A stretch of DNA of 64,000 bases from Paraflavitalea soli (GCF_003555545.1 NZ_CP032157.1:6142546-6206545); one strand, 5' to 3'. Positions 9,079 to 18,314 are shown, counted from the stretch's first letter. Numbers and translations: made by a program. Notes: a model not told the origin generated them from the sequence alone.

Positions 9079-10260
9079 CTAATCTTCGTGTAAAGCCACG
9101 GCAGGATAGATAGCGGCTGCCTGCTTGCCTGGGTACAATGCGCAGACCATTACCAGCCCATAAATAAATACGACCGACAACCCGATAGCAGTCAGGTATA
9201 CCCCAGCCGGCATATCAAATACATTCAGCAGTGGAAACTGTACCGCAAAAAAACAACCTACCAGCAACGCCATGGTAGACAATACCAATGCCTCACTCAC
9301 CAGCTGCCGGGATATAGATTGCCCCGTTGCCCCCACTGCCCTGCGCAAGCCGATCTCGCCCCTGCGCCGGTTAATATTGTACCAGAGCACACCAAACAGG
9401 CCGAGCGCCACATTGATCACCAGGAAGCCAGCTACGATCATCATGATGATCATGGGCACCAGCGTCATACTGTTTTTGCTAACCCGTTTATTGGTCAGGT
9501 GCTCGATCTCCACCGTTGCATTCGGCATATAGGCGGCCAATGCCTTGTAGAGGCGGCCTTCGAAAGCTATATTGGCTGTTGGTTTTACCCTTACCAATAT
9601 TACTTCCATCCAGCGGTAAGAGCTGGTATCTGCTCTCCTGTAAAGTGAAGGTTCTATGGCCTGGTAATCGCCCTTTTCTTTGATGTCGTGGATAACACCT
9701 ATTACCTTTAAAGGCCGCTCTGATCCTTTGTCCAGCACTTTCCCCACCGCATTGGCGTTCCCAAATAACTTTTCCTTCAGAAAATTATTGAGCACTACCG
9801 GCCTGTAGTTGGCGCCGGCATCAGCCCTGGAAAACCACCGGCCTTCCTGCATGATAAGGCCCAGTGCAGCTGCATAACCATCCTGCACGGTATAATCATT
9901 TACCCCGGATATATGCATCCCTTCGTAGTTCACATTGTTTTGTGAAGTGCTCATGGAAAAGGGAATATTGTGGCCGGTAAAACTTACAGCAGCTATTTCA
10001 GGCATGGAGGTCAGCTGATTCCTGAGGGCTTCAAAATACAATGACAGGGAGTCATTGCTTTGGGGTCTTTGTTCGATCCGGAATTGGATGGCCCATACCG
10101 GCTCATAGTCGAAATTCATTGGTTTACGGTAGTTCTTGTAGTAATATACCACCATCGTGAAGACGGCAAAGATCACCAGGAAGGAAACCAGTATTTCCAG
10201 CATCAGCACAAAATTTTGCTTCTTTTTATTCCAGATCAGTTTAAACAAATGTTTCAGCAT
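9079..10260 (-). CDS. ABC transporter permease (MacB/FtsX type), second of pair
   Basis: 393 residues from a start at 10260, chosen because its opening MLKHLFKLIWNKKK mirrors the other permease; 10269 is an alternative. One N-terminal membrane helix, a ~220-residue periplasmic MacB-type domain (about 45-265), then three membrane helices in the FtsX domain (from about residue 275, with RRGEIGLRRAVGAT in the first cytoplasmic loop, a conserved FtsX coupling motif). It forms a heterodimer candidate with the neighbouring permease and the ATPase upstream. Such mechanotransmission transporters push substrates from the periplasm through a TolC channel rather than across the inner membrane. The substrate is not evident. 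Confidence 0.9.
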   Translation of the reverse strand: MLKHLFKLIWNKKKQNFVLMLEILVSFLVIFAVFTMVVYYYKNYRKPMNFDYEPVWAIQFRIEQRPQSNDSLSLYFEALRNQLTSMPEIAAVSFTGHNIPFSMSTSQNNVNYEGMHISGVNDYTVQDGYAAALGLIMQEGRWFSRADAGANYRPVVLNNFLKEKLFGNANAVGKVLDKGSERPLKVIGVIHDIKEKGDYQAIEPSLYRRADTSSYRWMEVILVRVKPTANIAFEGRLYKALAAYMPNATVEIEHLTNKRVSKNSMTLVPMIIMMIVAGFLVINVALGLFGVLWYNINRRRGEIGLRRAVGATGQSISRQLVSEALVLSTMALLVGCFFAVQFPLLNVFDMPAGVYLTAIGLSVVFIYGLVMVCALYPGKQAAAIYPAVALHED

Positions 10261-10292
10261 AAAATGCAATTAATAAGATGAGAAATAAACGC

Positions 10293-11528
10293 CTATTGCG
10301 CTTTAAGTGCCGTTACTACCTGCAACTTCGACATACGCCAGGCTGGATATACACCCGAAAACAAGCCAAATAGCAGGCAGGCCAATAATGCCCAGGCCAA
10401 TACAGTGAAATTGATGGCCAGGTACACCTGTGGCAGTAGCTGGCTGCTGTTGAGAATGGCAATGATGATGGCAGATAGTGCAATGCCCAGTATGCCGCCG
10501 ATAAGGGTGAGGATAATGTTCTCAATAATGAATTGGTATACCAGCGTTCTGGAAGAGGCGCCAAAGGCTTTGCGTACGCCTATCTCCGACGACCTTTCCA
10601 TGATTCGGCTGATATTAATATTGATCAGGTTCAGGGTAGGCAGCAACATAAAGAACAAGGCAAACAGGCTAATGGAGAGAATGAACTTGTTAACCCCCGA
10701 ACTTTCATCCTTGCCCAATAAGGTGCGCGTAAAACTAGCCAGGTAGCTGTCTGCATAACAGTCGAGTTTATCAAACTCCATCCCTTTTAAAGGTATCCGG
10801 GCAACCGTCTGCTGAAATTCTTCCTGTATTTTGGGTAGGTCGGCTGCTGACCGCGCCAGTATGATCGCTGTATAACTACCATCAAAACCGGTATTGCTAC
10901 GCTCTGTTTTAGATAAAGTATAAGGCAGGTACAGGTCACCATAAGAAAATAATATGGTAATAGGCACACTCTTTACCACTCCGGTAACGCGGTATCGCAC
11001 ATTGTCAGTTTCAATATATTTTCCTACAGCACTTGCCTCTCCGAAATAGGCCTGCTTTGTTTTTTCTGAAATGACCGCAACATGGTCTCCATTGGCAATC
11101 TCCTGTGCGGTATACGGTCTGCCTTCAAGAAACTGAAACTCTTGTACATCCCAAAACTCGGCATTCGTATACTTCATATCGATCTCCAGTTTCTTATTGT
11201 TGACATAAGTATTGGTAGTAGAAAAAATGGAAGAGATAGCTACCTTCTCCGGGGTTTTCAAACTGCTTACATACTTATTCAGAAAATAGTAGCTCAGCGG
11301 GCCATTACTAAAGTAAAAGGTCTTCGAATTTGAACGCAATGCAGTATTGATATACAAGGACCGGCTGCGCCTGGTATCGGGATACTGCGGACTGATCAGG
11401 TGATCCAGGAAAGCTGTCAGCACAATTAATATTGTCAGCGTAAAGCTGATGCCAAACAAGCTGATGAACGTAAAGAACTTACGCCGCTTCAGTACTGCAA
11501 TGGCTATTTTGAAATAATTTTTTAACAT
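10293..11528 (-). CDS. ABC transporter permease (MacB/FtsX type), first of pair
   Basis: 411 residues. N-terminal helix (about 18-40, FTFISLFGISFTLTILIVLTA), large periplasmic domain (about 45-280) and FtsX domain with three further helices; the coupling loop reads ERSSEIGVRKAFGASSRTL. It begins 125 bases after the ATPase stop and is followed 32 bases later by its partner permease. Sequence similarity between the two permeases is visible only in the FtsX part, so they are probably non-identical halves of one transporter. Same operon as the adaptor and TolC-like channel. Confidence 0.9.
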   Translation of the reverse strand: MLKNYFKIAIAVLKRRKFFTFISLFGISFTLTILIVLTAFLDHLISPQYPDTRRSRSLYINTALRSNSKTFYFSNGPLSYYFLNKYVSSLKTPEKVAISSIFSTTNTYVNNKKLEIDMKYTNAEFWDVQEFQFLEGRPYTAQEIANGDHVAVISEKTKQAYFGEASAVGKYIETDNVRYRVTGVVKSVPITILFSYGDLYLPYTLSKTERSNTGFDGSYTAIILARSAADLPKIQEEFQQTVARIPLKGMEFDKLDCYADSYLASFTRTLLGKDESSGVNKFILSISLFALFFMLLPTLNLININISRIMERSSEIGVRKAFGASSRTLVYQFIIENIILTLIGGILGIALSAIIIAILNSSQLLPQVYLAINFTVLAWALLACLLFGLFSGVYPAWRMSKLQVVTALKAQ

Positions 11529-11615
11529 AAGAAGTCTGTTTTCTTATAAGTTGATGACTAGGGGTTCTTGTGATTACCGGTAGCACAGAAGTCGACTACT
11601 CGCTATTGACTGTCT

Positions 11616-11652
11616 TTTGCTCGCAGCTCGCAGCTCTAAGCTCGCAACTGGC
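11616..11652. repeat. Short tandem-word tract (CTCGCAG-like)
   Basis: Degenerate tandem words GCTCGCAGCTCGCAGCTC... lie directly beside the stop codon of the ABC ATPase gene. The first 16 bases (CTTTTGCTCGCAGCTC) recur at about 48699-48714, next to another stop codon. Not coding; origin unknown. Confidence 0.55.
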
Positions 11653-11653
11653 C

Positions 11654-12319
11654 CTAACTCACCTGCGTTCCGTCAAACAACCTTACCAACCGGTGTGTCT
11701 TACGCGCCATGTTTTCATCGTGTGTTACCATTACGATTGTTGTCTTTTCAGTATTGTTCAACTGCAAGAGGATCTCCATGATCTCATTGCCCATGGCACT
11801 GTCCAGGTTGCCCGTAGGTTCATCCGCCAATATGATCTCCGGTTCTCCTACGATGGCCCGCGCAATGGCTACCCGTTGCTTTTGGCCGCCGGAAAGCTGC
11901 GTAGGGAAATGTTTCATGCGATTACTGAGTCCCACTTTCTCCAGCGCCGCCTTGGCCAGCTGTGTGCGTTCCCTGGCTGAACTGGTACGGTACAGCAGTG
12001 GCAGCTCTACATTGTCCAACACCTTCAGGTCATTGATCAGGTGATAACTCTGAAAAATAAAACCGAGTTTTTTATTCCTGAAATGCGCCATCTGCTTGTC
12101 TGATAATTGCGTGGTCGACTCGTTGCCGATCTTTACATCCCCTTTGGAGGGCGCATCCAGCAGCCCCATAATATTGAGCAGCGTGCTTTTGCCGCAGCCC
12201 GAAGGCCCCATGATGGATAGGAACTCTCCTTTCTCTACCGTCAGGTTCACATTGTTCAACGCCAGTGTTTCCACCGTGCTGGTGCGGTATACCTTTTCAA
12301 TGTTCTGTAATTGTATCAT
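11654..12319 (-). CDS. ABC transporter ATP-binding protein (MacB/LolD-like)
   Basis: 221 residues, the normal size for a stand-alone LolD/MacB-class ATPase. Walker [10 protein letters not shown] at 38-46, Q loop FIFQSYHL, signature LSGGQKQ at 142-148, Walker [10 protein letters not shown] followed by NLDSAMG, and the switch His in MVTHDENMA. It powers the two FtsX-type permeases encoded downstream; together with the adaptor and TolC-like channel upstream it makes a tripartite MacAB-TolC-like efflux pump in which the ATPase and membrane parts are split into separate genes. The stop of the TolC-like gene lies 9 bases upstream. Confidence 0.95.
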   Translation of the reverse strand: MIQLQNIEKVYRTSTVETLALNNVNLTVEKGEFLSIMGPSGCGKSTLLNIMGLLDAPSKGDVKIGNESTTQLSDKQMAHFRNKKLGFIFQSYHLINDLKVLDNVELPLLYRTSSARERTQLAKAALEKVGLSNRMKHFPTQLSGGQKQRVAIARAIVGEPEIILADEPTGNLDSAMGNEIMEILLQLNNTEKTTIVMVTHDENMARKTHRLVRLFDGTQVS

Positions 12320-12328
12320 ACGGTTGTT

Positions 12329-13792
12329 TTATTTATAATTGATCTTTTCATTTTTCTCAAAATCGTACAGAGAAAGATAACGCAACTGATAATAAGCCCC
12401 CCACAGATCACGCAAAGCAAAAACGTAATCCCGTTTTGCCTGGTCTTTCTCCTGGAAGGCAATACTGAGGTCCGTAATACTTAAATGCCCCAGCACGTAC
12501 CGCTCCCTGGCGATCTGGTATTTTTCTGTAGCAATACTGTCGGCCTGTGCTGTCAGGATCAGCTGGTCCTGCATCATGTCAAATAAAGTTACCTGTGTAA
12601 AGATCTCCTGCCGGAAGATCTGCTGATCCTGTTCCACTGCATATTGTACAAATTTCTGATTGGCTTCTGCTGTTTTTAATCTTGACCGCGACCGGCCCCA
12701 ATCCAGGATGGGGATGTCAAATACCAGCTGGAACAGTTGCTGATCCTTGGGCGACCTGTAAACCGCTGGTAAGTTAAGCGCACTATTGGAAAATCCGAGG
12801 CGGGCAGTGAGCGTGGCATTCAGGCTATTATCACCCCTGGCCTTGGCAACATCCCGTTTGGCCTCTATCACTTTGCGCTGAAAGGCAATGGCATCAGAAC
12901 GGTTGGCAAAGGCTTCCGTCAACACTTTATCAGCGGACACCTTAATGTTGATAGAAGAGCCTGGCAACTCCAGGGCAATCTTTTCATCACTTTGCAGGCC
13001 CGTGTACGACCGTAGGTTCAGCACCGCGATCTCCCTATCCCTTTTGGCGCTGGCTACTGATTTTTTTGACTTCAGCAGTTCCAGCTGCAATTGAAGTATT
13101 TCATTGTGCGAGACCTTGCCCAGTTCAAACTTCTCATTCGCTATCCGGAGTATGTTGGTGGTGTTGTTGAAATTCGTTTCTGCAATTTGCAGGTTCACCT
13201 GCGCCAGCAACAGGTCGAAAAAATAGCCGGAAGCTTTTATAGCGATAAGTTCCATCGACTCTATATATTCCTGCCGGCTCTCATTGTATTTCAGCGGTTC
13301 AATACGCTTGTCCCATTTCAGGCTGTTGAACATGAACAGCGGCTGGCTATATCCCAGTGCATAGGGTACCCCATTGTACAATGTGTTCTTACGGTCAAAG
13401 TCATCGAATCGTTGCAGCTGCGTCGTGCCAAAGATGGTACCCCCCGTTTTGGCAATACTTTGCTCCAGGGAGAGGTTCAGGGAAGAGTTGTTGTTTCTTA
13501 CCGGCTGAAAGTCAATCGTACCATTGGGTTGCATGATCTCCTGGTAGGTTTTGCTGTAAGCCGGTAGCCGGCCGTCCAGTACAAGCTGTGGCTTGTAATT
13601 GGATTGATACGTACGCCATTGCCAGTATTTGTTTTCTTTTAACGTCACTGCCTGCCTGGCGGCAATGGATTGGTTTTTTGCCATGGCCACCACATCCGTC
13701 AGGTTAAACCGCAGGGTGTCGGCAGCAGATTGACCCGCTAACCGGGTGCCTGATAATAACAACGCAATCCCTATATAATTGATCCGCTTCAT
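12329..13792 (-). CDS. TolC family outer-membrane efflux channel
   Basis: 487 residues with a signal peptide (about 1-21, ending LAGQSA). Two halves of long alpha-helical, coiled-coil-prone sequence rich in Q, A, K and E (e.g. FELGKVSHNEILQLQLELLKSKKSV and YVLGHLSITDLSIAFQEKDQAKRDY), which is the internal duplication of OEP/TolC proteins. The length is standard. It lies 9 bases after the adaptor gene and 9 bases before the ATPase gene. It should form the trimeric channel through the outer membrane that receives substrate from the MacA-like adaptor. Confidence 0.93.
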   Translation of the reverse strand: MKRINYIGIALLLSGTRLAGQSAADTLRFNLTDVVAMAKNQSIAARQAVTLKENKYWQWRTYQSNYKPQLVLDGRLPAYSKTYQEIMQPNGTIDFQPVRNNNSSLNLSLEQSIAKTGGTIFGTTQLQRFDDFDRKNTLYNGVPYALGYSQPLFMFNSLKWDKRIEPLKYNESRQEYIESMELIAIKASGYFFDLLLAQVNLQIAETNFNNTTNILRIANEKFELGKVSHNEILQLQLELLKSKKSVASAKRDREIAVLNLRSYTGLQSDEKIALELPGSSINIKVSADKVLTEAFANRSDAIAFQRKVIEAKRDVAKARGDNSLNATLTARLGFSNSALNLPAVYRSPKDQQLFQLVFDIPILDWGRSRSRLKTAEANQKFVQYAVEQDQQIFRQEIFTQVTLFDMMQDQLILTAQADSIATEKYQIARERYVLGHLSITDLSIAFQEKDQAKRDYVFALRDLWGAYYQLRYLSLYDFEKNEKINYK

Positions 13793-13801
13793 AAATACCC
13801 C

Positions 13802-15049
13802 TTAGTCTTTAATGGTGATTTCCTGCAGGTGTTTGTATTGGCTCATATCCGAGGTAATGATCACTTCGCCCGGCGCCACATTGTCTTTTAGTTCCACATA
13901 GTCAAAGTTGGACAACCCGATATGTACTGTGCGCCGGATAGCTTTGCCGTTTTGCACGACGAAAATATCCTGCGTGGCGGTCCCTTTAAAAGCGCTGCCA
14001 TTGGCTACCCGCAATATATCGTTGCTGGTAGCCGTCACCAGGAAAAGATCCAGCTTCATATTGGGGCGTAGCAGTTTGCTGCTGCGGTTGTCCAGCTGCA
14101 CATCAAAAGACAGGATGTTATTTTGTACAGCCGGATGAACATTCATGATCACCCCTCTTAGCAGCGAATCATTGATGCGGGCTATCACTGGCAGACCGGT
14201 GCGTACCTGGCCGGCAAAAGCATCGGATATGCTGCCTGTTATTTTAAAGCTGCCCAGGTCGGCTACCTTTACCAGCGATTCCCCTTCATTTATTTTGGAG
14301 CCAATGTTCTTATTCACCCAGGTGATGACCCCATTGCGGTTGGCCACAATATTGGCCTGCAGCAGCTTGCGCTCCAGTTCATCCAGGTCCTTGTATTGTA
14401 TCTGTGCGGCGATTTCAGATTCCCGCATATCCGTTTGCATCGTCAGCTGTTTGTTTTTGATCTCGTTTTCCAGCTGTCTTTTTTCCAGCTGGGCTATGCG
14501 GAGATCAAGCTCTGCCTGTTCCACTTCTTCCCGGGTGCCGCCACCTGCTTTGAGCAATCGCCTGGCATCCTGTACACCTGCCTGCAGGCTGTTGATCTTT
14601 AGCTGCTTGATAGAGTCATTGGCTTTCAGGTCATAAAAACTCTTATCCAGTTGTAATTTCAGGCGCGATATATTGTTCTTTTTCAATTCAAGTTGAAACT
14701 TCAACTTTTCCAGCTCTATCTGCGTAAAGGCTTTGTCCAGCTCTAATACAGACTGACCCATCTTAACCGGTGTGCCTGCATCCAGCAATACATTTTTGAT
14801 CACCGCATTGATGGGACTGGTAATTACTTCTTCAAACTCCGGCAATATCTCTCCGGTGGCGGTGATGGTATTCTCCACATTGCCTTTTTCCACTACAGCC
14901 GTGGTGATGGCCGACCGGTTGATGGTGGAGGACAATGAATGGCGTAACAACCACCCGGCTGTACCCAGGGCAATCACGATAAGAATGATCCAGCCTATTA
15001 ATTTTCGTTTGCGTTGTCGGATGATGTTAGGGGCTATTGCGCTGTCCAT
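13802..15049 (-). CDS. Efflux periplasmic adaptor (HlyD/MacA family)
   Basis: 415 residues. Cytoplasmic basic stretch (RQRKRK), one membrane helix (about 18-37), then a biotinyl-lipoyl-like half-motif (ENTITATGEILPEFEEVITSPINAVI), a long coiled-coil hairpin (about 105-215) and a beta-barrel domain, the classical adaptor plan. It is the first gene of the seven-gene minus-strand efflux operon; the next gene (TolC-like) starts 9 bases after its stop. The candidate sigma-54 promoter at 15078-15093 would start the message only about 17 bases before this start codon. Confidence 0.93.
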   Translation of the reverse strand: MDSAIAPNIIRQRKRKLIGWIILIVIALGTAGWLLRHSLSSTINRSAITTAVVEKGNVENTITATGEILPEFEEVITSPINAVIKNVLLDAGTPVKMGQSVLELDKAFTQIELEKLKFQLELKKNNISRLKLQLDKSFYDLKANDSIKQLKINSLQAGVQDARRLLKAGGGTREEVEQAELDLRIAQLEKRQLENEIKNKQLTMQTDMRESEIAAQIQYKDLDELERKLLQANIVANRNGVITWVNKNIGSKINEGESLVKVADLGSFKITGSISDAFAGQVRTGLPVIARINDSLLRGVIMNVHPAVQNNILSFDVQLDNRSSKLLRPNMKLDLFLVTATSNDILRVANGSAFKGTATQDIFVVQNGKAIRRTVHIGLSNFDYVELKDNVAPGEVIITSDMSQYKHLQEITIKD

Positions 15050-15077
15050 ACCTGGCTACTGTTTGGATTATAATCTT

Positions 15078-15093
15078 CCAAGCGGGGTGCCAA
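15078..15093 (-). promoter_or_regulatory. Candidate sigma-54 promoter of the efflux operon
   Basis: On the minus strand the sequence reads TTGGCAC-CCCGC-TTGG: a perfect -24 element (TGGCAC), the exact 5-base spacing, and a -12 element TTGG with one difference from TTGC. The predicted transcription start is near 15066. The operon carries its own sigma-54 activator gene, which strengthens the call. Confidence 0.6.
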
Positions 15094-15141
15094 TCATAGA
15101 AAGCGCATAATCAGTTGGTTATTCAAAATCCCTAAACCAAA

Positions 15142-15161
15142 AATGTCCGGTATCGAACATT
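15142..15161. promoter_or_regulatory. Candidate upstream activator site (dyad)
   Basis: A 20-bp imperfect dyad AATGTcCG-N4-CGaACATT is centred about 86 bp upstream of the predicted sigma-54 start, the usual distance for an NtrC-family enhancer site. The presumed binder is the Fis-type regulator at 7657-9030. A single site is seen; a second copy was not found. Confidence 0.45.
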
Positions 15162-15266
15162 CTGATCGCTAAAATGCTTGCTGTTTCTTATTGCTTCCCA
15201 GACACTTCAGCTTTCCTGCTTATCAGCCTTTCTCAATTCCTGCAAATCCTTTAGATCCTAAAAATC

Positions 15267-15297
15267 TTGGTTCCGACAGTTAATTTCTTTAGATTTG
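15267..15297 (+). promoter_or_regulatory. Promoter of the MATE gene (TTG-N20-TAGATTTG)
   Basis: TTG at 15267-15269, 20-base spacer, and TAGATTTG at 15290-15297 fit the Bacteroidota housekeeping promoter (TTTG-N19-21-TAnnTTTG). Transcription would start near 15304 and leave a leader of about 150 bases before the MATE start at 15456. The leader holds a 12-codon open frame (15319-15357) and a small hairpin CCGCA-CTTAC-TGCGG. Confidence 0.6.
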
Positions 15298-15318
15298 AAA
15301 TCTCAATACCATTGTAAT

Positions 15319-15357
15319 ATGAAAGTCTCCACGTTCCTCGGATCCGTCGTCCACTAA
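15319..15357 (+). other. 12-codon leader ORF upstream of MATE gene
   Basis: ATG to TAA encodes MKVSTFLGSVVH. It lies entirely within the predicted leader, about 15 bases after the expected transcription start. No Shine-Dalgarno is visible. It could be an attenuating leader peptide or chance. Confidence 0.25.
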
Positions 15358-15455
15358 CTCAGGAACAAATTTTATTGCCCCCTTTTGCCCGCACTTACTG
15401 CGGTCTTCATTGTCATTTACTTATTTAATCAATTCAACTCAGAAAGGAGTTTTGT

Positions 15456-16853
15456 ATGCCATTGACTCAACCAAACAAAAAAACGTCTGTCCTGTCATTT
15501 ATTAAACAGGCACTTCAGGGAGAGAACCAGGATTTTACACAAGGCAGTATTCGTAAAGGAGTACTCCTGTTGGCCATTCCCATGATCCTCGAAATGGTCA
15601 TGGAAAGCATTTTTGCATTAGTAGACATTTATTTTGTTGGCAGGACGGAACATGCCCGGCAAGCCATCTCTACAGTGGTACTGACAGAATCTGTACTCAC
15701 CATTTTGTATTCAGTGGCCATGGCCCTGGGTATGGGTGCTACTGCCGTGGTGGCCCGTCGGGTAGGTGAAAAGAATATAGAAGGCGCCTCCAAAGCGGGT
15801 GCACAGGCCATGAACCTAGCGCTGATGATCACATTCGTCATTAGTGTTGCAGGTGTATTGCTGGCGCCGCATATCCTGCATGTAATGGGAGGGTCACCGG
15901 AAGTGATTGCGCTGGGTACTCCTTATACCCGCATCATGTTTGGCGGCTCTGTGGTGATCATGTTGCTGTTTCTTATCAACGGTATTTTCCGGGGTGCAGG
16001 CAATGCCGCTATTGCCATGTGGTCATTGGGGATCGCCAACGTGTGCAATATCATTCTTTGCCCCATACTCATTCATTTTTACGGATTGATGGGGGCGGCT
16101 ATTGCCACTACTATAGGAAGAGGAATTGGTGTGTCGTACCAGTTGTATCACCTGTTCAAAGGGAAGGGCTTATTGCGCATTAAGCGTGCACACTTTTCCC
16201 TCGACCTGGGCATTTTCAAGACCATCTTCGACCTCTCCTGGGTGGTATTTGTACAGTTCTTTATTGCCTCTGCCAGCTGGATGTTCCTGGCCAGGCTCAT
16301 TACCCGCTTTGGTGATGATGCCGTAGCCGGCTATGGCGTCGCCATCCGCATACTTATGTTCTTCATTTTGCCTGCCTGGGGTTTGAGCAATGCTGCTGCT
16401 ACCCTCGTAGGGCAAAACCTGGGTGCTCAACAGCCGGAGCGTGCCGAACAGTCGGTGTGGAAAACGGCCAAATACAGTGCTATTTTCATGGCCATCGTGA
16501 TCCTGATATTCCTCGTGGGATCAGAATTCATCACCTCGTTCATGAACAAAGATGCCGGGGTAGTTAAAATTGCGACCGAGGCGCTCCATATAGTCAGCCT
16601 GGGCTATATCTTTTATGGAGTAGGGATGGTGGTTACCAGCGCCTTCAATGGGGCGGGTGATACCAAAACCCCCACATGGATCAACCTGGTTGCCTTCTGG
16701 CTTTTTCAAATACCCGTGGCTTACCTCTTGTCTGTAACACTAAAATGGGGACCTACCGGTGTTTTTGTTGCCATAGTTACAGCAGAAGCAGGCATTAGTG
16801 TTGCTGGTGTGCTTATCTTTCGGCGGGGAGCCTGGAAAAAAGTGAAGATTTAA
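15456..16853 (+). CDS. MATE family multidrug/Na+ efflux transporter
   Basis: 465 residues with about twelve membrane helices in two related halves, as in MATE exporters. The first half has PMILEMVMESIFALVDIYFVGR and ATAVVARRVGEKN, typical of the NorM/DinF class; the second half repeats the pattern (AATLVGQNLGAQQPERAE). A clear Shine-Dalgarno sequence (GAAAGGAG) lies 8 bases before the start, which is rare in this window and fixes the start. MATE proteins export cationic drugs or metabolites by H+ or Na+ antiport. It is divergent from the ABC efflux operon, with which it shares a 406-bp control region. Confidence 0.93.
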   Translation: MPLTQPNKKTSVLSFIKQALQGENQDFTQGSIRKGVLLLAIPMILEMVMESIFALVDIYFVGRTEHARQAISTVVLTESVLTILYSVAMALGMGATAVVARRVGEKNIEGASKAGAQAMNLALMITFVISVAGVLLAPHILHVMGGSPEVIALGTPYTRIMFGGSVVIMLLFLINGIFRGAGNAAIAMWSLGIANVCNIILCPILIHFYGLMGAAIATTIGRGIGVSYQLYHLFKGKGLLRIKRAHFSLDLGIFKTIFDLSWVVFVQFFIASASWMFLARLITRFGDDAVAGYGVAIRILMFFILPAWGLSNAAATLVGQNLGAQQPERAEQSVWKTAKYSAIFMAIVILIFLVGSEFITSFMNKDAGVVKIATEALHIVSLGYIFYGVGMVVTSAFNGAGDTKTPTWINLVAFWLFQIPVAYLLSVTLKWGPTGVFVAIVTAEAGISVAGVLIFRRGAWKKVKI

Positions 16854-16971
16854 AACTTACTACTGGTTACCGGTTTCTGGTACTTTATGTGTAGCTTGTC
16901 GATCAATTATTTATGATGTGGCAGGCTGCTCAAAGAGTCAGTGCCCGGTAACCAGAAACCAGCAATCAGCT

Positions 16972-17994
16972 ATGAATACCATACCTAACAATGCCATTCG
17001 ACAGGTATTGCTATTGATCACCATATTGCTCATTGGCACTGTATTATTCATCTACCTGCAATCATTTATTCCTGCCTTTCTGGGCGCCTATACGCTGTAT
17101 GTGCTCATGCGCAAATACATGTTTATTTTGCAGGGGAAGTATAAGTGGAACAAGAACCTGGCAGCTACATTACTCATGCTGCTCTCGTTTTTGATCATCA
17201 TGGTGCCCATACTGGTATTCGCCAATTTGATGACAGCGCGTATCGCTTTTGCCGTCAATCATTCCTCCGAGTTGCTCACCTCTATTCAGAACTTTATTGC
17301 CAAATACGAAAAGCAATACGATATCCATATCCTGACCAGCGAAAATATCCGGCGCATCTCTGCCATGGGCGCCGAAACATTGCCCAAGATATTAGGCGCC
17401 ACGTTCAATACCCTCACCACCATCATCATCATGTATTTTATACTTTACTTCATGCTGGTAGATGGGCGTAAAATGGAGTCTCACTTTTATGAATGGGTAC
17501 CCCTGAAAGATGAAAACCTGCTATTGCTGCGTAAAGAACTGAACTCCCTGGTCAATTCCAATGCCATCGGTATACCCCTCATTGCTTTGCTGCAGGGCGT
17601 CGTGGGCCTGATTGGATATATTATCCTGGGCGTTGACGAACCGATATTTTGGTTTGTGATTACCTGTATTGCCGCCATGCTGCCCGTAGTAGGCGCTGCC
17701 ATGGCCTATATTCCCCTGAGCCTGTTGTTTTTTGCCAACGGCGCTTCGGGAAAGGGTATCATTATGCTGGTATATGGATTTGGCATTATAGGAACCGTTG
17801 ACAATATCTTCCGGTTCTGGCTGCAAAAAAAGCTGGGCGATGTACACCCCCTCATTACCGTATTTGGGGTCATTATCGGCGTCAGCATGTTTGGATTTAT
17901 TGGCCTCATCTTTGGCCCTATTTTGATCTCTCTTTTCTTGCTTATGATCAAGATTTACGCCAATGAATTCAGTACCAAAGAAGGACATTCCTGA
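16972..17994 (+). CDS. AI-2E family transporter (PerM-like permease)
   Basis: 340 residues from the ATG at 16972, which begins right before the first membrane helix; the open frame upstream (GTG at 16918) adds an unconvincing, Cys-containing stretch. Seven or eight membrane helices, with the PF01594 pattern: two N-terminal helices, a cytoplasmic coiled region (about 95-140), and the glycine-rich C-terminal set (AAMLPVVGAAMAYIPLSLLFF, FGVIIGVSMFGFIGLIFGPI). Family members include TqsA and Na+/H+ antiporters, so substrate prediction is unsafe. It follows the MATE gene by 118 bases, which contain an inverted repeat (CTGGTTACCGG/CCGGTAACCAG). Confidence 0.88.
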   Translation: MNTIPNNAIRQVLLLITILLIGTVLFIYLQSFIPAFLGAYTLYVLMRKYMFILQGKYKWNKNLAATLLMLLSFLIIMVPILVFANLMTARIAFAVNHSSELLTSIQNFIAKYEKQYDIHILTSENIRRISAMGAETLPKILGATFNTLTTIIIMYFILYFMLVDGRKMESHFYEWVPLKDENLLLLRKELNSLVNSNAIGIPLIALLQGVVGLIGYIILGVDEPIFWFVITCIAAMLPVVGAAMAYIPLSLLFFANGASGKGIIMLVYGFGIIGTVDNIFRFWLQKKLGDVHPLITVFGVIIGVSMFGFIGLIFGPILISLFLLMIKIYANEFSTKEGHS

Positions 17995-18314
17995 TGGAGC
18001 AGATAACTAACTCCCTGATAGTTATAACATTTAATCTTATAGATGCCATTCCGGGGTAATGGCCCCATGTTATATTCCGGCAGGTCCCTGTATGGGACAC
18101 AATAAAATTCCCCCTCCCGGGCCTGCATTGCACCATACTATTTGATACTTTCCTGCCGTTTATAAACCGGTCAATGACGATGTGCCGGGCGACAATTGAT
18201 GCAGGTCAAACCGAAGCCGGATGCAGGTTTACCCCAACCAGTCATTGAACATTAATTCGTATGACCGTTTGTTTTTAAGAAGAGTGGCTGTTGCCTCTGT
18301 GAAAACTTAAACCC
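17995..18314. other. Gene-free stretch, two small hairpins
   Basis: 320 bases without a credible gene. Two short hairpins are visible: GCCATT-N7-AATGGC (18045-18063) and GTCCC-N5-GGGAC (18084-18098). Neither is followed by a T run, so they are not clear terminators. No consensus promoter was found for the downstream gene. Confidence 0.5.

Noticed and set aside
15319-15357. Annotating the 12-codon frame before MATE as a protein-coding gene
   Set aside because: Too short and without a ribosome-binding site; listed only as a possible leader.
16864-16960. Inverted repeat CTGGTTACCGG/CCGGTAACCAG as a terminator of the MATE gene
   Set aside because: Arms are ~70 bases apart and no T run follows; more likely part of the tandem-word family than a terminator.
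17145-17471. Open frame with a run of histidines
   Set aside because: Shadow of the AI-2E family transporter gene in another frame; the His run comes from ATC repeats coding Ile there.
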